Assembly (NCBI GenBank): GCA_018398585.1
Contig: JAGTTD010000003.1
Coordinates: forward strand, 7,076,637 to 7,140,636
Source: Simmondsia chinensis
Lineage: Eukaryota > Streptophyta > Magnoliopsida > Caryophyllales > Simmondsiaceae
Direction of reading: 5' to 3'
DNA length: 64,000 nt
Part shown: positions 33,122-43,321 of the stretch, piece by piece
Layout of the letters: every line of letters begins with the position of its first letter
Position numbering within the stretch: position 1 is the first letter of the stretch
Notes under the pieces: model-generated
What the model saw: the letters and a program-made list of their open reading frames with translations, nothing else
The model's database searches: none
Told to the model about the DNA's origin: nothing
Made by a program: the position numbers and the translations under genes

Positions 33122-33283
33122 GGCTATGTTTGGGTGCAACTGTTAGTGTTTAGCTGTTAGCTGATAGGTAATGTGTAACGCTAACAGTGAAATTTGTACG
33201 AAACAACGCTGTTAGCTGTTTGACTAGTCAAAAAGCTAAAAGCTATAAAAAATACTATGAAAAATTACTTCTCAAACATAGCC
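33122..33283. mobile_element. Small PIF-like MITE (162 bp)
   Basis: Ends GGCTATGTTTG and, inverted, CAAACATAGCC, flanked by the 3-base direct repeat TAC on both sides. Size, ends and duplication length fit a Tourist/PIF-type MITE, though TAC departs from the usual TWA. Confidence 0.65.
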
Positions 33284-33289
33284 TACATC

Positions 33290-34394
33290 TAAAAATTAGG
33301 TGTCTTTGGTTGGCAAAGAGCAAGACGGGGAGAAAGCGAGACAAATCCGTGTAAAACTCAAGTTGTTTCACTTTTCCCAATTTATCCCTCAAAAATGGGA
33401 GAAAAAGTGACTAAAACTTAGCATCACTCACGGACAAAAATCTAAAAATTAGTAAATCTAATTATAATAATTACTTGGCCTCAGGCGTCTTTTTGATCCA
33501 AAAAAAAAAAAATTATAATAATTACTAAAATTTTTGTCTGCCAAAATTTATCTCCACCTTCACTAACATGTGAAAATTGGGAAAACTAAGGGAAGTGAAA
33601 AGTAAAAACCAAATAGTTTTTCCTAGTTTTGATTTGAGTTATTTATATTTTAGTACCCGATATTTTTTAAAATAATAAAAAGGACCTTAACTTTCTTGAA
33701 TTATTAAAAAGACCCCTAAGTTTTTGTCATATTAATAAAAAGGCCTCTAAGTTTTTATCGTATTAATAAAAAGGCTTCTCTCTGACATAATAATGTCATT
33801 TTTAGATTACACATTTTTCATACAAGTAAATTGTTACAATTAATTTAAACAAGATGCAGAAATATAGAACTTATATGATGTAACTCATAGAGTTGAAAAA
33901 GTTAGAAGAAAAATCTGAAGCAATTTGCATGCAAACAAAAATTTTTTAGAGTACACGTGAGTAAATTATGTTCATACCTAAATAAAACCTAGTGACACAA
34001 TTGACATTTATCAACCTTATTTATCTTTATATTTCTCCTAAAATATACAATATTTAATATTATATACAAAAAAAATCTAGAAATAGTAAGAAATTTAATT
34101 TAATTGAACAAGGAAAAATCTGTTGATCAAAAAACAAAAAACCCAAGGAAAAATCTCTCAAAATGTGGACTCAAGTTGGGACTCAATCCCATGTCCAGCT
34201 AATACATAGGCAAGGCTTGTGACCACCAGGCTAAGGTACTAAGATTATGTTCACTTGTTAATCTGATAAATTATAAAAATTTCAGGGTGGGCTGAGCCCG
34301 ACGTGGATTCGCTGCTGGGATATTAGAAGAGAGACAAAAGTGGGGTGGCAACTATTTTTGGGGGGTTGGGGGTATTGGAAGAGAGAGGAAAACG
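33290..34394. other. AT-rich non-coding flank
   Basis: No ORFs of note. 33,640-33,800 repeats a short A-rich motif with AAAAAGG-CCT units and resembles 56,860-57,010. 34,160-34,240 resembles dispersed plant repeat tails. The right end of the CAGTGGCG element falls at 34,317. Confidence 0.4.
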
Positions 34395-34399
34395 AGGGG
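34395..34399. repeat. Copia 2 target-site duplication AGGGG, left
   Basis: Matches AGGGG at 37,173-37,177, right after the 3' LTR. A perfect 5-base duplication. Confidence 0.9.
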
Positions 34400-34752
34400 T
34401 GTTGAAATTAGTATTTCGTCTTCGTATTTGTATTTGTATACTTTAGCATCTGTATTTATACCTAACATATTTTTTATGTAATTAGTAAGTAGGTAGATAT
34501 TTATTTCTCTAGATATTTAGTCACTTGCTCTCCCTCTTCTCCCTCTCCCAACCGGCCCCTTGATGGCCATTACTACTAGCTTTTATTTTGTTTTTCCTTT
34601 AGTAACTCTTTGCTTGGGAAGATAATTGGGTTTGTCCTTCATCTAGTATAAATAGGTTGTATTGTTTCATTTCTTAATCATCTAATACAATTGTCTTTTC
34701 CCATAGTCTTATCTTGAGCTTAATATTTCTTTATTTTTAAGTTATTTTTACA
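34400..34752 (+). repeat. Copia 2 5' LTR
   Basis: 353 bases, TGTTGAAATT...TTTTTACA. TATAAATAG at 34,647-34,655 is the promoter core. It matches the 3' LTR at about 98 percent, plus an 8-base deletion after position 20. Confidence 0.92.
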
Positions 34753-34764
34753 TGGTATCAGAGC
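34753..34764 (+). promoter_or_regulatory. Copia 2 primer-binding site (initiator tRNA-Met)
   Basis: TGGTATCAGAGC directly follows the 5' LTR, an exact match to the initiator tRNA-Met complement. Confidence 0.92.
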
Positions 34765-35095
34765 GAGTTGATGATCCCGATGTCTTGTTTGTCGCACCTT
34801 GTCCTCATGAAGAGGAGGTGCATTTGTGTTTGGTGCGCCAAGGGCCTCTCCAGTACGTTGGATCCAATTAGATCGGAGAAGGCGAGGGGTACGTTTGTCA
34901 TAGACTCATATGCGAGAGGGAGTGTTGAAGACTCCACATGTGAGTCTTGTGGAATCCCACATCGGAGTTGAGAGAAAGAAAAATTCACCTTATAAGCCTA
35001 GTAGGTTACTCTACCTATTGCCAATTGGTTTTAGGATGGAACCTCACTTGGGCTTATAAGGTGATCTTTGAAGTGCTAGTGCTAGGATTCGGTCC
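34765..35095 (+). other. Copia 2 5' internal region with foreign LTR-like segment
   Basis: The region replacing gag, protease and integrase. From about 34,922 (TGTTGAAGACTCCACATG) the sequence resembles the start of another retrotransposon LTR, preceded by a purine-rich GAGAGGGAG like a polypurine tract. It includes the AATCCCACATCGG motif common in plant LTR and TRIM elements and two CTTATAAG palindromes. This suggests a chimeric RNA or template switch. No ORF of note. Confidence 0.45.
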
Positions 35096-36715
35096 ATGCC
35101 CGTCAAATATCAAGACTATATAACAGAGGTTCCGCCTTCTATAGCCCATTCTCCCGCTCCCACTCCGTCAGTCAACTCTGGTATTTTGTATCCTCTCTCA
35201 AACTTTGTTTCTAACGTACAATTTTCTAACGCTCACTCGACACTTTTAAATGCCATCACTTCATGTTATGAGCCGAAAAATTTCAATCAGGCTGTACAAT
35301 ATGAGGAATGGAGAGATGCTATGGAAAAGGAGATCAAAGCTCTTGAACAAAACAACACATGGACGCTTGAGGCTTTGCCAACTGGAAAGAGAGCTATAGA
35401 CTCAAAGTGGGTCTACAAAGTCAAATATAAGTCAGATGGGACAATTGAGAGGTACAAGGCTCGTCTTGTTGCAAAGGGTTATACTCAGGTAGAAGGTATA
35501 GACTATCATGATACTTTTGCTCCTGTAGCTAAACTCATTACTGTTCGTTGCGTTTTAACCGTAGCCACGGCTCGTAGTTGGATAATTCAACAATTGGATG
35601 TAAATAACGCTTTTCTTCTTGGGGACTTGGATGGAGAGGTTTACATGAAATTACCACAGGGATTTGAGCGTAAACATGAAGGCAAGGCTTGTCGCCTTCG
35701 TAAGTCCCTTTATGGACTTAAACAGGCCTCACGGAACTGGAATCAGAAATTCTCCTCAACTTTAATTAAACTTGGTTTTCAACAATCCCGAGCTGACTAT
35801 TCTTTATTCACTTTTGTGCATGGGTTAACATACACTGCTATTCTTATTTATGTTGACGATGTCCTTATAACTGGAAATGACATGGATCATATTGCAGAAA
35901 TCAAAAATGTTTTGAATAAAACATTTGGGATAAAAGACTTGGGTTCAGCAAAGTACTTTTTAGCGATTGAGGTCACTCGTTCCAAAAGGGGGTTGATGTT
36001 AAGTCAAAGAAAATATGCCCTTGACATTATTAGTGAGACCGGACTCCTAGGAGCAAAATCTGTTTTTACACCGATAGTGCAGAATCTTGGATTAGCAGAT
36101 GGGGTAGGCAAGCCCGTGGAAGACGGGGGTCAGTATGGGCGGTTAGTAGGGCAGTTACTGTACTTTACAATCACTCGTCTTGACATTTGTTATGCTGTTC
36201 GCATTTTGAGTCAGTTCATGCATGATCCTCGTGTACCCCATCTTGATGCCGTTATGAGGGTCCTTCGTTATCTGAAAGGGACTCCGGGTCAAGGAGTTTT
36301 TTTTCCATCTGCTTGTGATCTTAAACTCCGTGCTTGCTGTGATGCTGATTGGGCTGGTTGTCCCACCACCAGACAGTCTACCACAGGTTTTGTTGTTTTC
36401 TTGGGTAATGCGCCTATTTCATGGCGATCCAAGAAACAAACTGTTGTTTCCCGCTCTTCTGCAGAAGCCGAATACCGATCCATGGCATCCACAACTAGTG
36501 AAATAACTTGGTTACGTCGACTGTTAAATGATTTTGTTGTTCCCACTAATGAACCAGTTTTGCTCTTTTGTGATAATCATGCAGCTCTCCATATTGCTTC
36601 TAATCCCATGTTTCATGAAAAACAAAGCACATTGAAATTGACTGTCACTTTGTCCGAGACAAATTGCTATCCAAGGAGATCGCCACAGCCTATGTTCACA
36701 CCGGGGGACAAATAG
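35096..36715 (+). CDS. Copia 2 reverse transcriptase-RNase H, 539 codons open
   Basis: A long uninterrupted copia pol fragment. RT blocks: WTLEALPTGKRAIDSKWVYK, RYKARLVAKGYTQ-EGIDY, FAPVAK, QLDVNNAFLLGDL, CRLRKSLYGLKQASR, and ILIYVDDVLITGND with catalytic YVDD. RNase H blocks: DADWAGCPTTRQSTTG, SAEAEYRSMAS and FCDNHAA. After NPMFHE a frameshift gives a false C-terminus; the true end (a G-Q-IADIFTKAL motif) lies in another frame at about 36,690-36,804. The ATG at 35,096 is probably internal to the original polyprotein. Whether it is expressed is unknown. Confidence 0.85.
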   Translation: MPVKYQDYITEVPPSIAHSPAPTPSVNSGILYPLSNFVSNVQFSNAHSTLLNAITSCYEPKNFNQAVQYEEWRDAMEKEIKALEQNNTWTLEALPTGKRAIDSKWVYKVKYKSDGTIERYKARLVAKGYTQVEGIDYHDTFAPVAKLITVRCVLTVATARSWIIQQLDVNNAFLLGDLDGEVYMKLPQGFERKHEGKACRLRKSLYGLKQASRNWNQKFSSTLIKLGFQQSRADYSLFTFVHGLTYTAILIYVDDVLITGNDMDHIAEIKNVLNKTFGIKDLGSAKYFLAIEVTRSKRGLMLSQRKYALDIISETGLLGAKSVFTPIVQNLGLADGVGKPVEDGGQYGRLVGQLLYFTITRLDICYAVRILSQFMHDPRVPHLDAVMRVLRYLKGTPGQGVFFPSACDLKLRACCDADWAGCPTTRQSTTGFVVFLGNAPISWRSKKQTVVSRSSAEAEYRSMASTTSEITWLRRLLNDFVVPTNEPVLLFCDNHAALHIASNPMFHEKQSTLKLTVTLSETNCYPRRSPQPMFTPGDK

Positions 36716-36800
36716 CGGATATCTTCACTAAAGCGCTTGGCAGTTCGACACATGGTTCATTTCTCGGCAAGTTGGGCATTGTGAACTTGCATGCTCCAAC

Positions 36801-36811
36801 TTGAGGAGGAG
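36801..36811 (+). promoter_or_regulatory. Copia 2 polypurine tract
   Basis: TTGAGGAGGAG just before the 3' LTR, the plus-strand primer. Confidence 0.8.
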
Positions 36812-37172
36812 TGTTGAAATTAGTATTTCGTATTCATGTCTTCGTATTTGTATTTGTATACTTTAGCATCTGTATTTATTCCTAGCATATTCTTTATGTA
36901 ATTAGTAAGTAAGTAGATATTTATTCCTCTAGATATTTAGTCACTTGCTCTCCCTCTTCTCCCTCTCCCAACCGGCCCCTTGATGGCCATTACTACTAGC
37001 TTTTATTTTGTTTTTCCTTTAGTAACTCTTTGCTTGGGAAGATGACTGGGTTTGTCCTTCATCTAGTATAAATAGGTTGTATTGTTTCATTTCTTAATCA
37101 TCTAATACAATTGTCTTTTCCCATAGTCTTATCTTGAGCTTAATATTTCTTTATTTTTAAGTTATTTTTACA
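36812..37172 (+). repeat. Copia 2 3' LTR
   Basis: 361 bases, TG...CA, TATAAATAG at 37,067-37,075. Followed by AGGGG, the right target duplication (37,173-37,177). Confidence 0.92.
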
Positions 37173-37386
37173 AGGGGCGGTGGCGGACAGCTGAGGACGG
37201 TGGTGGCGGGCGGCGAAGGACGGTGGCGACAGGTGGCGAGGTGAGAAAGAAAGGAAGGGTTGGGGGACGGAAAGAGGGAGGGGGAGGAGGGGTGGGGAGA
37301 ATTTTTTTTGTGCATAAAAGAGGGGGGCAATCTTAGCCGTCCATCCCAATGGACAACTAAGATTAGCTCCTATCACCTTCTCATAA

Positions 37387-37388
<2 letters not shown>

Positions 37389-37459
<71 letters not shown>
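37389..37459. repeat. TA microsatellite (71 nt)
   Basis: A pure TA run at the right edge of the outer fold-back element; the longest simple repeat of this type in the window. Confidence 0.95.
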
Positions 37460-37462
<3 letters not shown>

Positions 37463-37889
37463 ATTTTCGAATTTTTCTTTTAAAATCTATAGTTCACTTA
37501 ATTTTTAAAAGCATTTATGATGTCCTAGTTTTTAGATTATTTTTGTTATAAATCCTTTTTTATCAGAAGTTATAAATCATTTAATTTTTCTATTATGTTA
37601 CTTTAGTTTTCATATATTTAATTTAGGTCTTTATTAAAAAATCCATACAAATATAGAGAATATGATATAATTAATCCTATTCTTTTGTTGATGTAGTATT
37701 GAGAAATTATTTTATTACATTACAATATCTATAATAAATACCTCACGTTTGAATATCGTATCATCTAAATATCATGTTTCAGAATTTGATAAATTTCTGT
37801 TAGAATTTGACAGATTTTATAAAAAAAATGATGATGTTGTATGTAGTTACTATAATATAAATAAGTTATTGGGTTATTTACATCAAAAG
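37460..37889. other. AT-rich flank with part of the shared MITE module
   Basis: Non-coding. 37,740-37,860 has GAATTTGATAAATTTCTG, GAATTTGACAGATTTTATA and neighbouring motifs that resemble the interior of the MITEs elsewhere in this window. A 94-residue ORF (37,749-38,033) joins this piece to the gypsy fragment and is chimeric. Confidence 0.45.
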
Positions 37890-38045
37890 TCCCCTGTACT
37901 TTTGTTTTTGTGTCCCCAGCTCATTCAGGATGCTCTAGTTGTCATTTGGGAACCGGTGGCTATCTTGGATTGTCGTCTTGTTAAGCACCGGAATGCAGCC
38001 ACAACTCAAGTTCTAGTACGATGGAAAGGTTAAGCTATTAAGGAT
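37890..38045 (+). pseudogene. Ty3/gypsy polyprotein C-terminus, chromodomain-like part
   Basis: The frame reads PVAILDCRLVKHRN, then TTQVLVRWKG and a stop in place of the next residue, then AIKDAT. This is the usual C-terminal end of chromodomain-type Ty3/gypsy integrases (P-AIL-RR, then VLVQWKG, then ATWE). The 5' part of the element is missing. The reading continues at 44,078 on the other side of copia 3, after TSD GCTAC. Confidence 0.75.
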
Positions 38046-38050
38046 GCTAC
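38046..38050. repeat. Copia 3 target-site duplication GCTAC, left
   Basis: Perfect 5-base match to 44,073-44,077; the insertion splits the D-A-T-W-E motif of the gypsy element. Confidence 0.9.
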
Positions 38051-38802
38051 TGTTATAAAAATAGCAAGCAGTAACCGTAATAATAAAATAAATGATCAAA
38101 CACAACAACGAACTCATTGCCGAACCACGCCATGGTATAAGCCACAATCCTAAAAGGCAATTTCGTTGCTGCTAAGGATCACACAAATCAACTGGCGGCT
38201 GTCCTCCAGGATTAACACGATCCAACATTTAACGTGCACTCGTTAGAAGTCGGGTGGGATGCCAAGAGATGTTTGGCTAGACTTAGTTTATTTCAGAAGA
38301 GGATAGTAGAAGAAGAAGAAGAGAAGAAAGGAGAGCGATTTTTTGGATGATGAAGAAGCCTGATTATGACCTCTATTTATAGATGGAAAGTGATTGTTGG
38401 TTTTGTTGGGGAAAGACGCATTTGTAATGGGGAACAGACGCATCCCTCAGGTGCAGCAATAATGTCAACAGTCACTTGCGCAGCTGTGTCAACAATGGAG
38501 GGAAAGCTTCGTTCAACGAAGCAGCATTAAAGACACCAGGGTTTCACGAGACTAAAATTATCCATTTAAGAAGAAGCTTCCGATAAAATAAAATTACCCT
38601 TTGAAAAAGGACACCCACACCCTCGCCCGAGCATGGCCGGCAGGCTGCACGCAGACGCGTGTGGTTCCCACCATTCTCTCACCCTAAGCTTAATTCGAAT
38701 GCTTATGTTTGTAAGGGCATATATAAACTCTCTCTCCCTCCAATTTTCCAATGTGGGGGTGTGGGCTTGAACTCAAGTCATTACTTTGTTACATTTCGAA
38801 CA
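38051..38802 (-). repeat. Copia 3 3' LTR
   Basis: 752 bases. Read on - it begins TGTTCGAAATG and ends in a TATTTTTATAACA. A TATA-type motif CTATAAATAGAGG (about 38,374-38,386 on -) gives the promoter. It is clearly homologous to the 5' LTR but with many substitutions and small indels, hence older than copia 2. Confidence 0.9.
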
Positions 38803-38814
38803 ATCCCCCACAAA
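38803..38814 (-). promoter_or_regulatory. Copia 3 polypurine tract
   Basis: ATTTGTGGGGGAT-like purine run directly before the 3' LTR when read on -. Confidence 0.75.
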
Positions 38815-39355
38815 TGTTACAAAGTTAAAGGAAAGACAACAGTCTGGGCAAAGGGGCGAGCTCAGTGATTCAATGTCGATGTTTTGCGATTTGAATCGAC
38901 ACCTAGTATATAACAAGTTTAAGACCAACAACTTGTCAGGTAACTTTCATTTTGAACATGACAAGAGTTTGTATAGTCTTTCACCTGAGCACACACTAAG
39001 CTCTAAATATCTTAGCAAATCCCGCAGTTTGACGCCTTTATCGACCATGCATCCATCCTAGATTCTCATAGGTGCTTTAGAAGGAAAGTCTCCATCCTTC
39101 ATAGGGAGCAGCCACACCCCCACACTTACATAGGTGGATCCCATAAAGTGCGTGTTACTTCGCAATACCAAATAATGGCTACGGGTCCATTAAGAGTTAT
39201 TGCTCATACTCATCATCTTAGTAACAATTTCTGAGTTCCATTAATTGTAACTCAGCTCACACCACTAAAACTATGGCTATAGATTGCCCAACACTGTCAG
39301 CATCATAGGGAGGGATAATTATTTATTACAGTGCACAATCAAACAGAATTATAAC
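38815..39355 (-). other. Copia 3 non-coding 3' region
   Basis: About 540 bases between the pol stop and the polypurine tract, without ORFs of note. A long 3' UTR is common in some copia lineages. Confidence 0.6.
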
Positions 39356-40441
39356 TTATTCATTGAACCTGTATGAACTAGGTTGAGATACATCACAGTC
39401 AATTCGCTTTACGGACTTTAATCCCATCACCCTCGATGTTTCTAATACAATTTTTCGACAAAGGCCTTTCGTTAACGGATCCGCGAGGTTCTTTTCTGAC
39501 CTCACATAATCTAGTGATAACACCCCATTTTCTAAAGGATCTTTTACAATTTTATGTCTGAGACGAATGTGTCTGCTCTTGCCATTGTACACTTTGTTCT
39601 TTGCTAAAACTATGGCAGCCTGATTGTCACAATGTAAAGCAATTGATGGAGCTGGATGCCCCCACAATGGCACATCTGCAAGCAAGCTTCTCAACCATTC
39701 GGCTTCATGTCCTGCCAACTCAAGAGCAATGAATTCTGATTCCATGGTAGACTTAGCAGTACAAGATTACTTAGACGACTTCTAGGATATAGCATCTCCA
39801 CCTCGTGTAAAAACATAGCTACTAGTGGAATTAATTTCATCGTTATTAGATACCCAGTAAGCATCGCTATATCCTTCTAATACAGTAGTAAATTTTGTAA
39901 AGTGAAGTCCCCAGTCCATGGTTCCTTTTCGATATTTAAGCAATCTTTTTAAAGCATTTCAATGTTCTTCATTTGGATTATAAGTATATCTACTAAATCT
40001 GCTTACCGCATATGTAATGCCAGGCCTGTTATAGTTCATTAAGAACATAATACTTCCAATTATCTTAGCATATTCAGATTGGCATATTGCAACACCTTTA
40101 TGTTTAGTCAAGTGTATACTGGGGTCATAAGGTGTTCTTACAGAATCGACATCAAACATGTCAAACCTTCAAAGGATTTTTTCCACGTAGTGAGACTGAT
40201 TAAGGTTGATGCCTTCGAGAGTCCTCAAAATTTTAACTCCTAAAATTATGTCCGCCTCACCTAGGTCCTTCATATCGAATTTGGAACTTTGAAAGTTTTT
40301 AGTCTCAATGACAATTCTTAGAGTTATGCCAAAAATCAACATATCATCAATGTATAAGCAAATAATAAAACACCCATTACAATCAGACTTAGAGTATACA
40401 CAAGAGTCTCCATCATTCATACCAAAGTCGTTAGCAGTCAA
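39356..40441 (-). pseudogene. Copia 3: RT C-terminal part and RNase H
   Basis: 40,169-40,441 carries CLYIDDMLIFG with the catalytic YIDD, then FDMKDLGEADIILGVKI. 39,959-40,159 follows with the GSIMFLMN and AVSRFSRY blocks. 39,356-39,745 is open for 129 residues and gives RNase H: MESEFIAL, LHCDNQAAI, GKSRHIRLRH and EKNLADPLTKGL. Frameshifts and stops lie near 40,160, 39,958 and 39,750-39,830. The YSDAYW motif is present near 39,860. Confidence 0.85.
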
Positions 40442-40462
40442 AGTGCTATTAAAATTTTCATG

Positions 40463-41217
40463 TCACTGCTTTGGTGCTTGTTTTAGGCCACATGGAGATT
40501 TGATTAATTTACATACTTTCTTTTCTAGGCATGGAACTACAAACCACTTTGATTGTTCCATATAAATTTCTTCATCTAAGTCACCATTTAGAAAAGCAGT
40601 TTTAACATCCATTTGATGGACAAATAAATTATGAATAGAAGTGATAGTAATCAAGGCCCTGATAGTAGCTATTTTAGTGACAGGTGAGTATGTATCAAAA
40701 TAATCAACTCCCTTTCTTTGGTAAATCCCTTAGCTACTAGCCTAGCCTTAAATTTATCTATTGACTCAACATCCTTTAGTTTCTTTTTGAATACCCACTT
40801 ACAGCTAATTGGTTTGCATCCTCTAGAGATGTCTACCAGTTCCCAAGTATGGTTAGTCAGAATTGACTCTGATCCGTTGTTAATGGCTTCTTTCCAAAAT
40901 GTGGAGTCAACAGATTTCATGGCCTCTTCATATGTTTTTGGATCTTGTTCTAGCACATAAGCACACACAATTTCCTCATTTATCTCATTATGTTCAGTTA
41001 AGAAGGTGATAAAGTCGGGTCCAAAACTATTTTCTTTTCTAGCTCTTTTACTCTTCTTATTTCTGGTGTGTCAGTTTCATTAGTATTCTCAATACTAGAG
41101 GGCATAGGGTTCGGAGTTATAGACTGAACATTAGATTTCATGGAAAATATGTGTTCAAAGAACTCGGCATCTCTAGATTCCATTATACTACCACATGCAA
41201 AGGAGTCATTTTCGCCT
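40463..41217 (-). pseudogene. Copia 3: RT N-terminal part and post-integrase linker
   Basis: 40,669-40,968 shows the NHTWELVDISRGCKPI block, CKWVFKKKLK, and KFKARLVAKGFTK, then a frameshift. 40,463-40,654 continues with HQMDVKTAFLNGDLDEEIYM and KSPCGLKQAPKQ. Upstream, 40,998-41,183 is a Ser/Pro-rich linker. An odd residue is Cys in place of the usual Tyr in the YGLKQ motif. Confidence 0.8.
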
Positions 41218-42280
41218 TTAATTTAAAAACCTATATGTTGCACTATGGTATGCATATCCAATAAAGATGGAAGCAATGGTTTTAGGTCCATTTTTGCTTC
41301 TTTTAAAGTCGGACAGTCCAACTCTGGCCAGACACCCCCACACTTTAAGGTATTTTAAATTAGGGGCGTAGCCTTCCCATAATTCATAAGGTGTTTTATC
41401 AAGTTTCTTATGAGGTACACAGTTTAATACATGACAAGCAGATAAAATCGCATCCCTCCACATATTATCAGGAAGTCTAGCACCTATTAGCATAATGTTC
41501 ATCATGTTTTTCAAGGTTCTATTTTTCCTCTTTGCAATGCCATTTGACTCTGGACAGTAAGGGGGTGTTTTTTCATGCATTATTCCTCTTTCTTCGCAAA
41601 ATCTCCCAAGGGAAGTAGGGTCATATTCCACTCCTCTATCGGACCTAAGTCTTTTTATTTTTCGTCCTAGTTGGTTTTCAACCTCGGCTTGATATTTTAA
41701 GAACATTTGTTTGGCTTCATCTTTACTCCTTAGAAGGTATATCGCTGTATATCTAGAGTGGTCATCTATAAAGATTATGTAATATCTTTTACTATCCTTA
41801 CTCATTGTTCTTTTAAAATACCCTAAGTCACTATAGACCAATTCTAGTAGTTTGGTGTGTCTCTCAATGGATTTAAATGGTTTTTTAGCATATTTAGCTT
41901 CAACTCACACTTCACATGTAGAAAAATCCGTATTGTTAAATTCAAGGATTAAGTTCATTTTCTTTAAACATTTAATAGAGTTAACATCCACATGTCCTAA
42001 ACGAGCATGCCATAAATCAAGGGATTCAGCGATATAAGCAGAAGAAGCATTATCATTCATTTCATTAATAAAGTTAGCATCAAGAAGTAACCCTTCCCCA
42101 CAAATTCACTGTTTCTAGTGAGCACAAGTCTATCAGAATCAAAAGCTAATTTTAAACCAGCTTTAGTAAGAAGGCTACCAGAGATTAGATTTTTACGCAT
42201 ATCAGCCATGAGTAGCACATTAGATAATATGAGCATTTTACCAGAGGTGAGTTTAAAGAAAATTTTCCTTTTTCAAGGAT
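41218..42280 (-). pseudogene. Copia 3: integrase with catalytic Glu replaced by Lys
   Basis: 41,218-41,841 is open for 207 residues: YSDLG (first Asp), FIDDHSRYT, RSDRGVEY (second Asp), and PESNGIAKRKNRTL. The last motif normally reads ...AERKN; here the codon at 41,530-41,532 is AAG (Lys), so the third acidic residue of the DDE triad is lost. WEGYAPNLKYLKVWGC and the FIGYA end are present. The HHCC N-terminus (41,850-42,280) is frameshifted. Confidence 0.85.
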
Positions 42281-42560
42281 TGGCATGGCTGTTGAATTTC
42301 CCATGTAGACGACGTCCCCATCATTCACTTTCTAGTATTCTTCAAATATGTTCCAATATGCACAGATGTGTCTAGTAGCGCCAATATCCACTATCCATTC
42401 AGTGACGTTGTTCACCAAGTTCACTTCCGAGACCACAGGTACAATGTAGTTAGTTTCTACAAGATTGGCCTTGTTCTTGTTGTCTTTAGGTTGTTTCTTT
42501 TTGTTTCTGCATTCTTGTGTCTTGCATCCATGTTTTCCACAGAATTAGCATTCTCATTGT
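42281..42560 (-). pseudogene. Copia 3: zinc knuckle and protease, both with lost residues
   Basis: Near 42,510-42,560 the frame gives C-stop-FCGKHGCKTQEC, a gag zinc knuckle in which the His is Cys. Near 42,370-42,400 the protease motif reads WIVDIGATRHIC. The usual DSG is DIG, the change being at codon 42,383-42,385. Both domains would be inactive. Confidence 0.7.
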
Positions 42561-43300
42561 AACTTGGCCTTCGTCTTGTGTATTTTTCTACCGAGTTTGA
42601 GGTTAGAGTGATACCTTTTGTCCTTTCCTTTAAACCTATCAGAGGAGGCAGCTTTTGTTTCAACAATATTAGCTTTTGAATAGTCAGAGTGCGAGTTTTC
42701 CTTATCTTTTAACTTATTTTCCTCTTTAATTTTCAGATGACCCATGAGTTCTTATAAAGATAATTCTTTTTTCTTATGAATGAGCAGGTTCCTATAATCC
42801 TTCCATGAAGGCGGAAGTTTTTCGATAAGGACGTAAGCGTGAGTGATTTCACATATTTTCAGATCTTCGGACAATAGAGTGGTTACAATATTTTCATACT
42901 CGTGTATTTGGTCACTGGTTGGTTTGTGATCAACTTTTTTAAAGTCCAACCATTTACTAACAACATATTTTCTAGTATCCACATTGTCGCTTCCATATTT
43001 CTTAAGAAGTGCATCCTATATTTCTTTAGCAGTGTCCATTTTGACATATATGTCGAATAAACTATTAGTCATACAATGTAACAGTGTTCCCCTATAGCTT
43101 TGATTATCCGTAGTAGATTTTTCTTCAATGGTGTTTTTAGCAGTTTCTTCTTCAGAGACATTCTTTTCATAGAGGACATAGTCAATATTGAGTTGTTCTA
43201 GGTACAACAGCAGCTTAAGAGACCAACGTTCATAATTTTTTACATTCAACGGCTTAACCTTAGACATATCGGGAAGAGGGAGTTTCGTTGCTATGGTTGA
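42561..43300 (-). pseudogene. Copia 3: gag
   Basis: The start is probably MSKVKPLNVKNYERWSLKLL near 43,267. It continues through YVLYEK, FDIYVKMDTAKEI, then after a stop DTRKYVVSKWLDFKKVDHK and IEKLPPSWKDYRN, the UBN2-type gag domain of copia elements. Stops lie at about 43,014 and 42,750. It begins unusually close to the 5' LTR, about 25-50 bases away. Confidence 0.8.
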
Positions 43301-43321
43301 ATTAAAATAGTCTTTTAGATT

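Larger units (their letters stand above)
23249..34317. mobile_element. Old DNA element with CAGTGGCG ends, split by copia 1
   Basis: The left end CAGTGGCGAATCCAG (23,249) is matched on - by CAGCAGCGAATCCAC at the right end (34,317). The flanks GAGTATTG and GGATATTA agree at 5 of 8 positions, which could be an eroded 8-base duplication of hAT type. Inside are copia 1, a TA-flanked MITE, an exon-like GC-rich piece and a small MITE. No transposase could be read. The ends are short, so the call is tentative. Confidence 0.4.
34400..37172 (+). mobile_element. Ty1/copia retrotransposon 2, internally deleted (2.8 kb)
   Basis: Complete ends: 5' LTR 34,400-34,752, 3' LTR 36,812-37,172, both TG...CA, with a perfect AGGGG duplication. 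The LTRs differ by about 7 substitutions and one 8-base indel, so this is a fairly recent insertion. Primer site and polypurine tract are present. Gag, protease and integrase are gone; only RT-RNase H remains as a long ORF. It could only have moved using proteins supplied in trans. Confidence 0.92.
22956..37388. mobile_element. Outer Mutator-like fold-back element with nested insertions
   Basis: The two ends form inverted repeats. Left (about 22,966-23,045) has TTATGAGAAG, a GTCCATT-(N)-GAC block and AAGATTGCC. Right (about 37,325-37,388), read on -, has TTATGAGAAG, GTCCATT-GGGATGGAC and AAGATTGCC in the same order. Both ends abut TA repeats, so a 9-base TA-rich target duplication typical of MULEs would be invisible. 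Removing the nested elements leaves about 3 kb or less. No transposase recognised. Confidence 0.55.

Noticed and set aside
33300..33625. Possible further MITE (TTTGGTTGGCAAAG ... AAAACCAAATAG)
   Set aside because: Ends only partly inverted and no target duplication; left in the AT-rich flank.
36289..36546. ORF on - opposite the copia 2 RNase H region
   Set aside because: Shadow of the long + strand pol frame.
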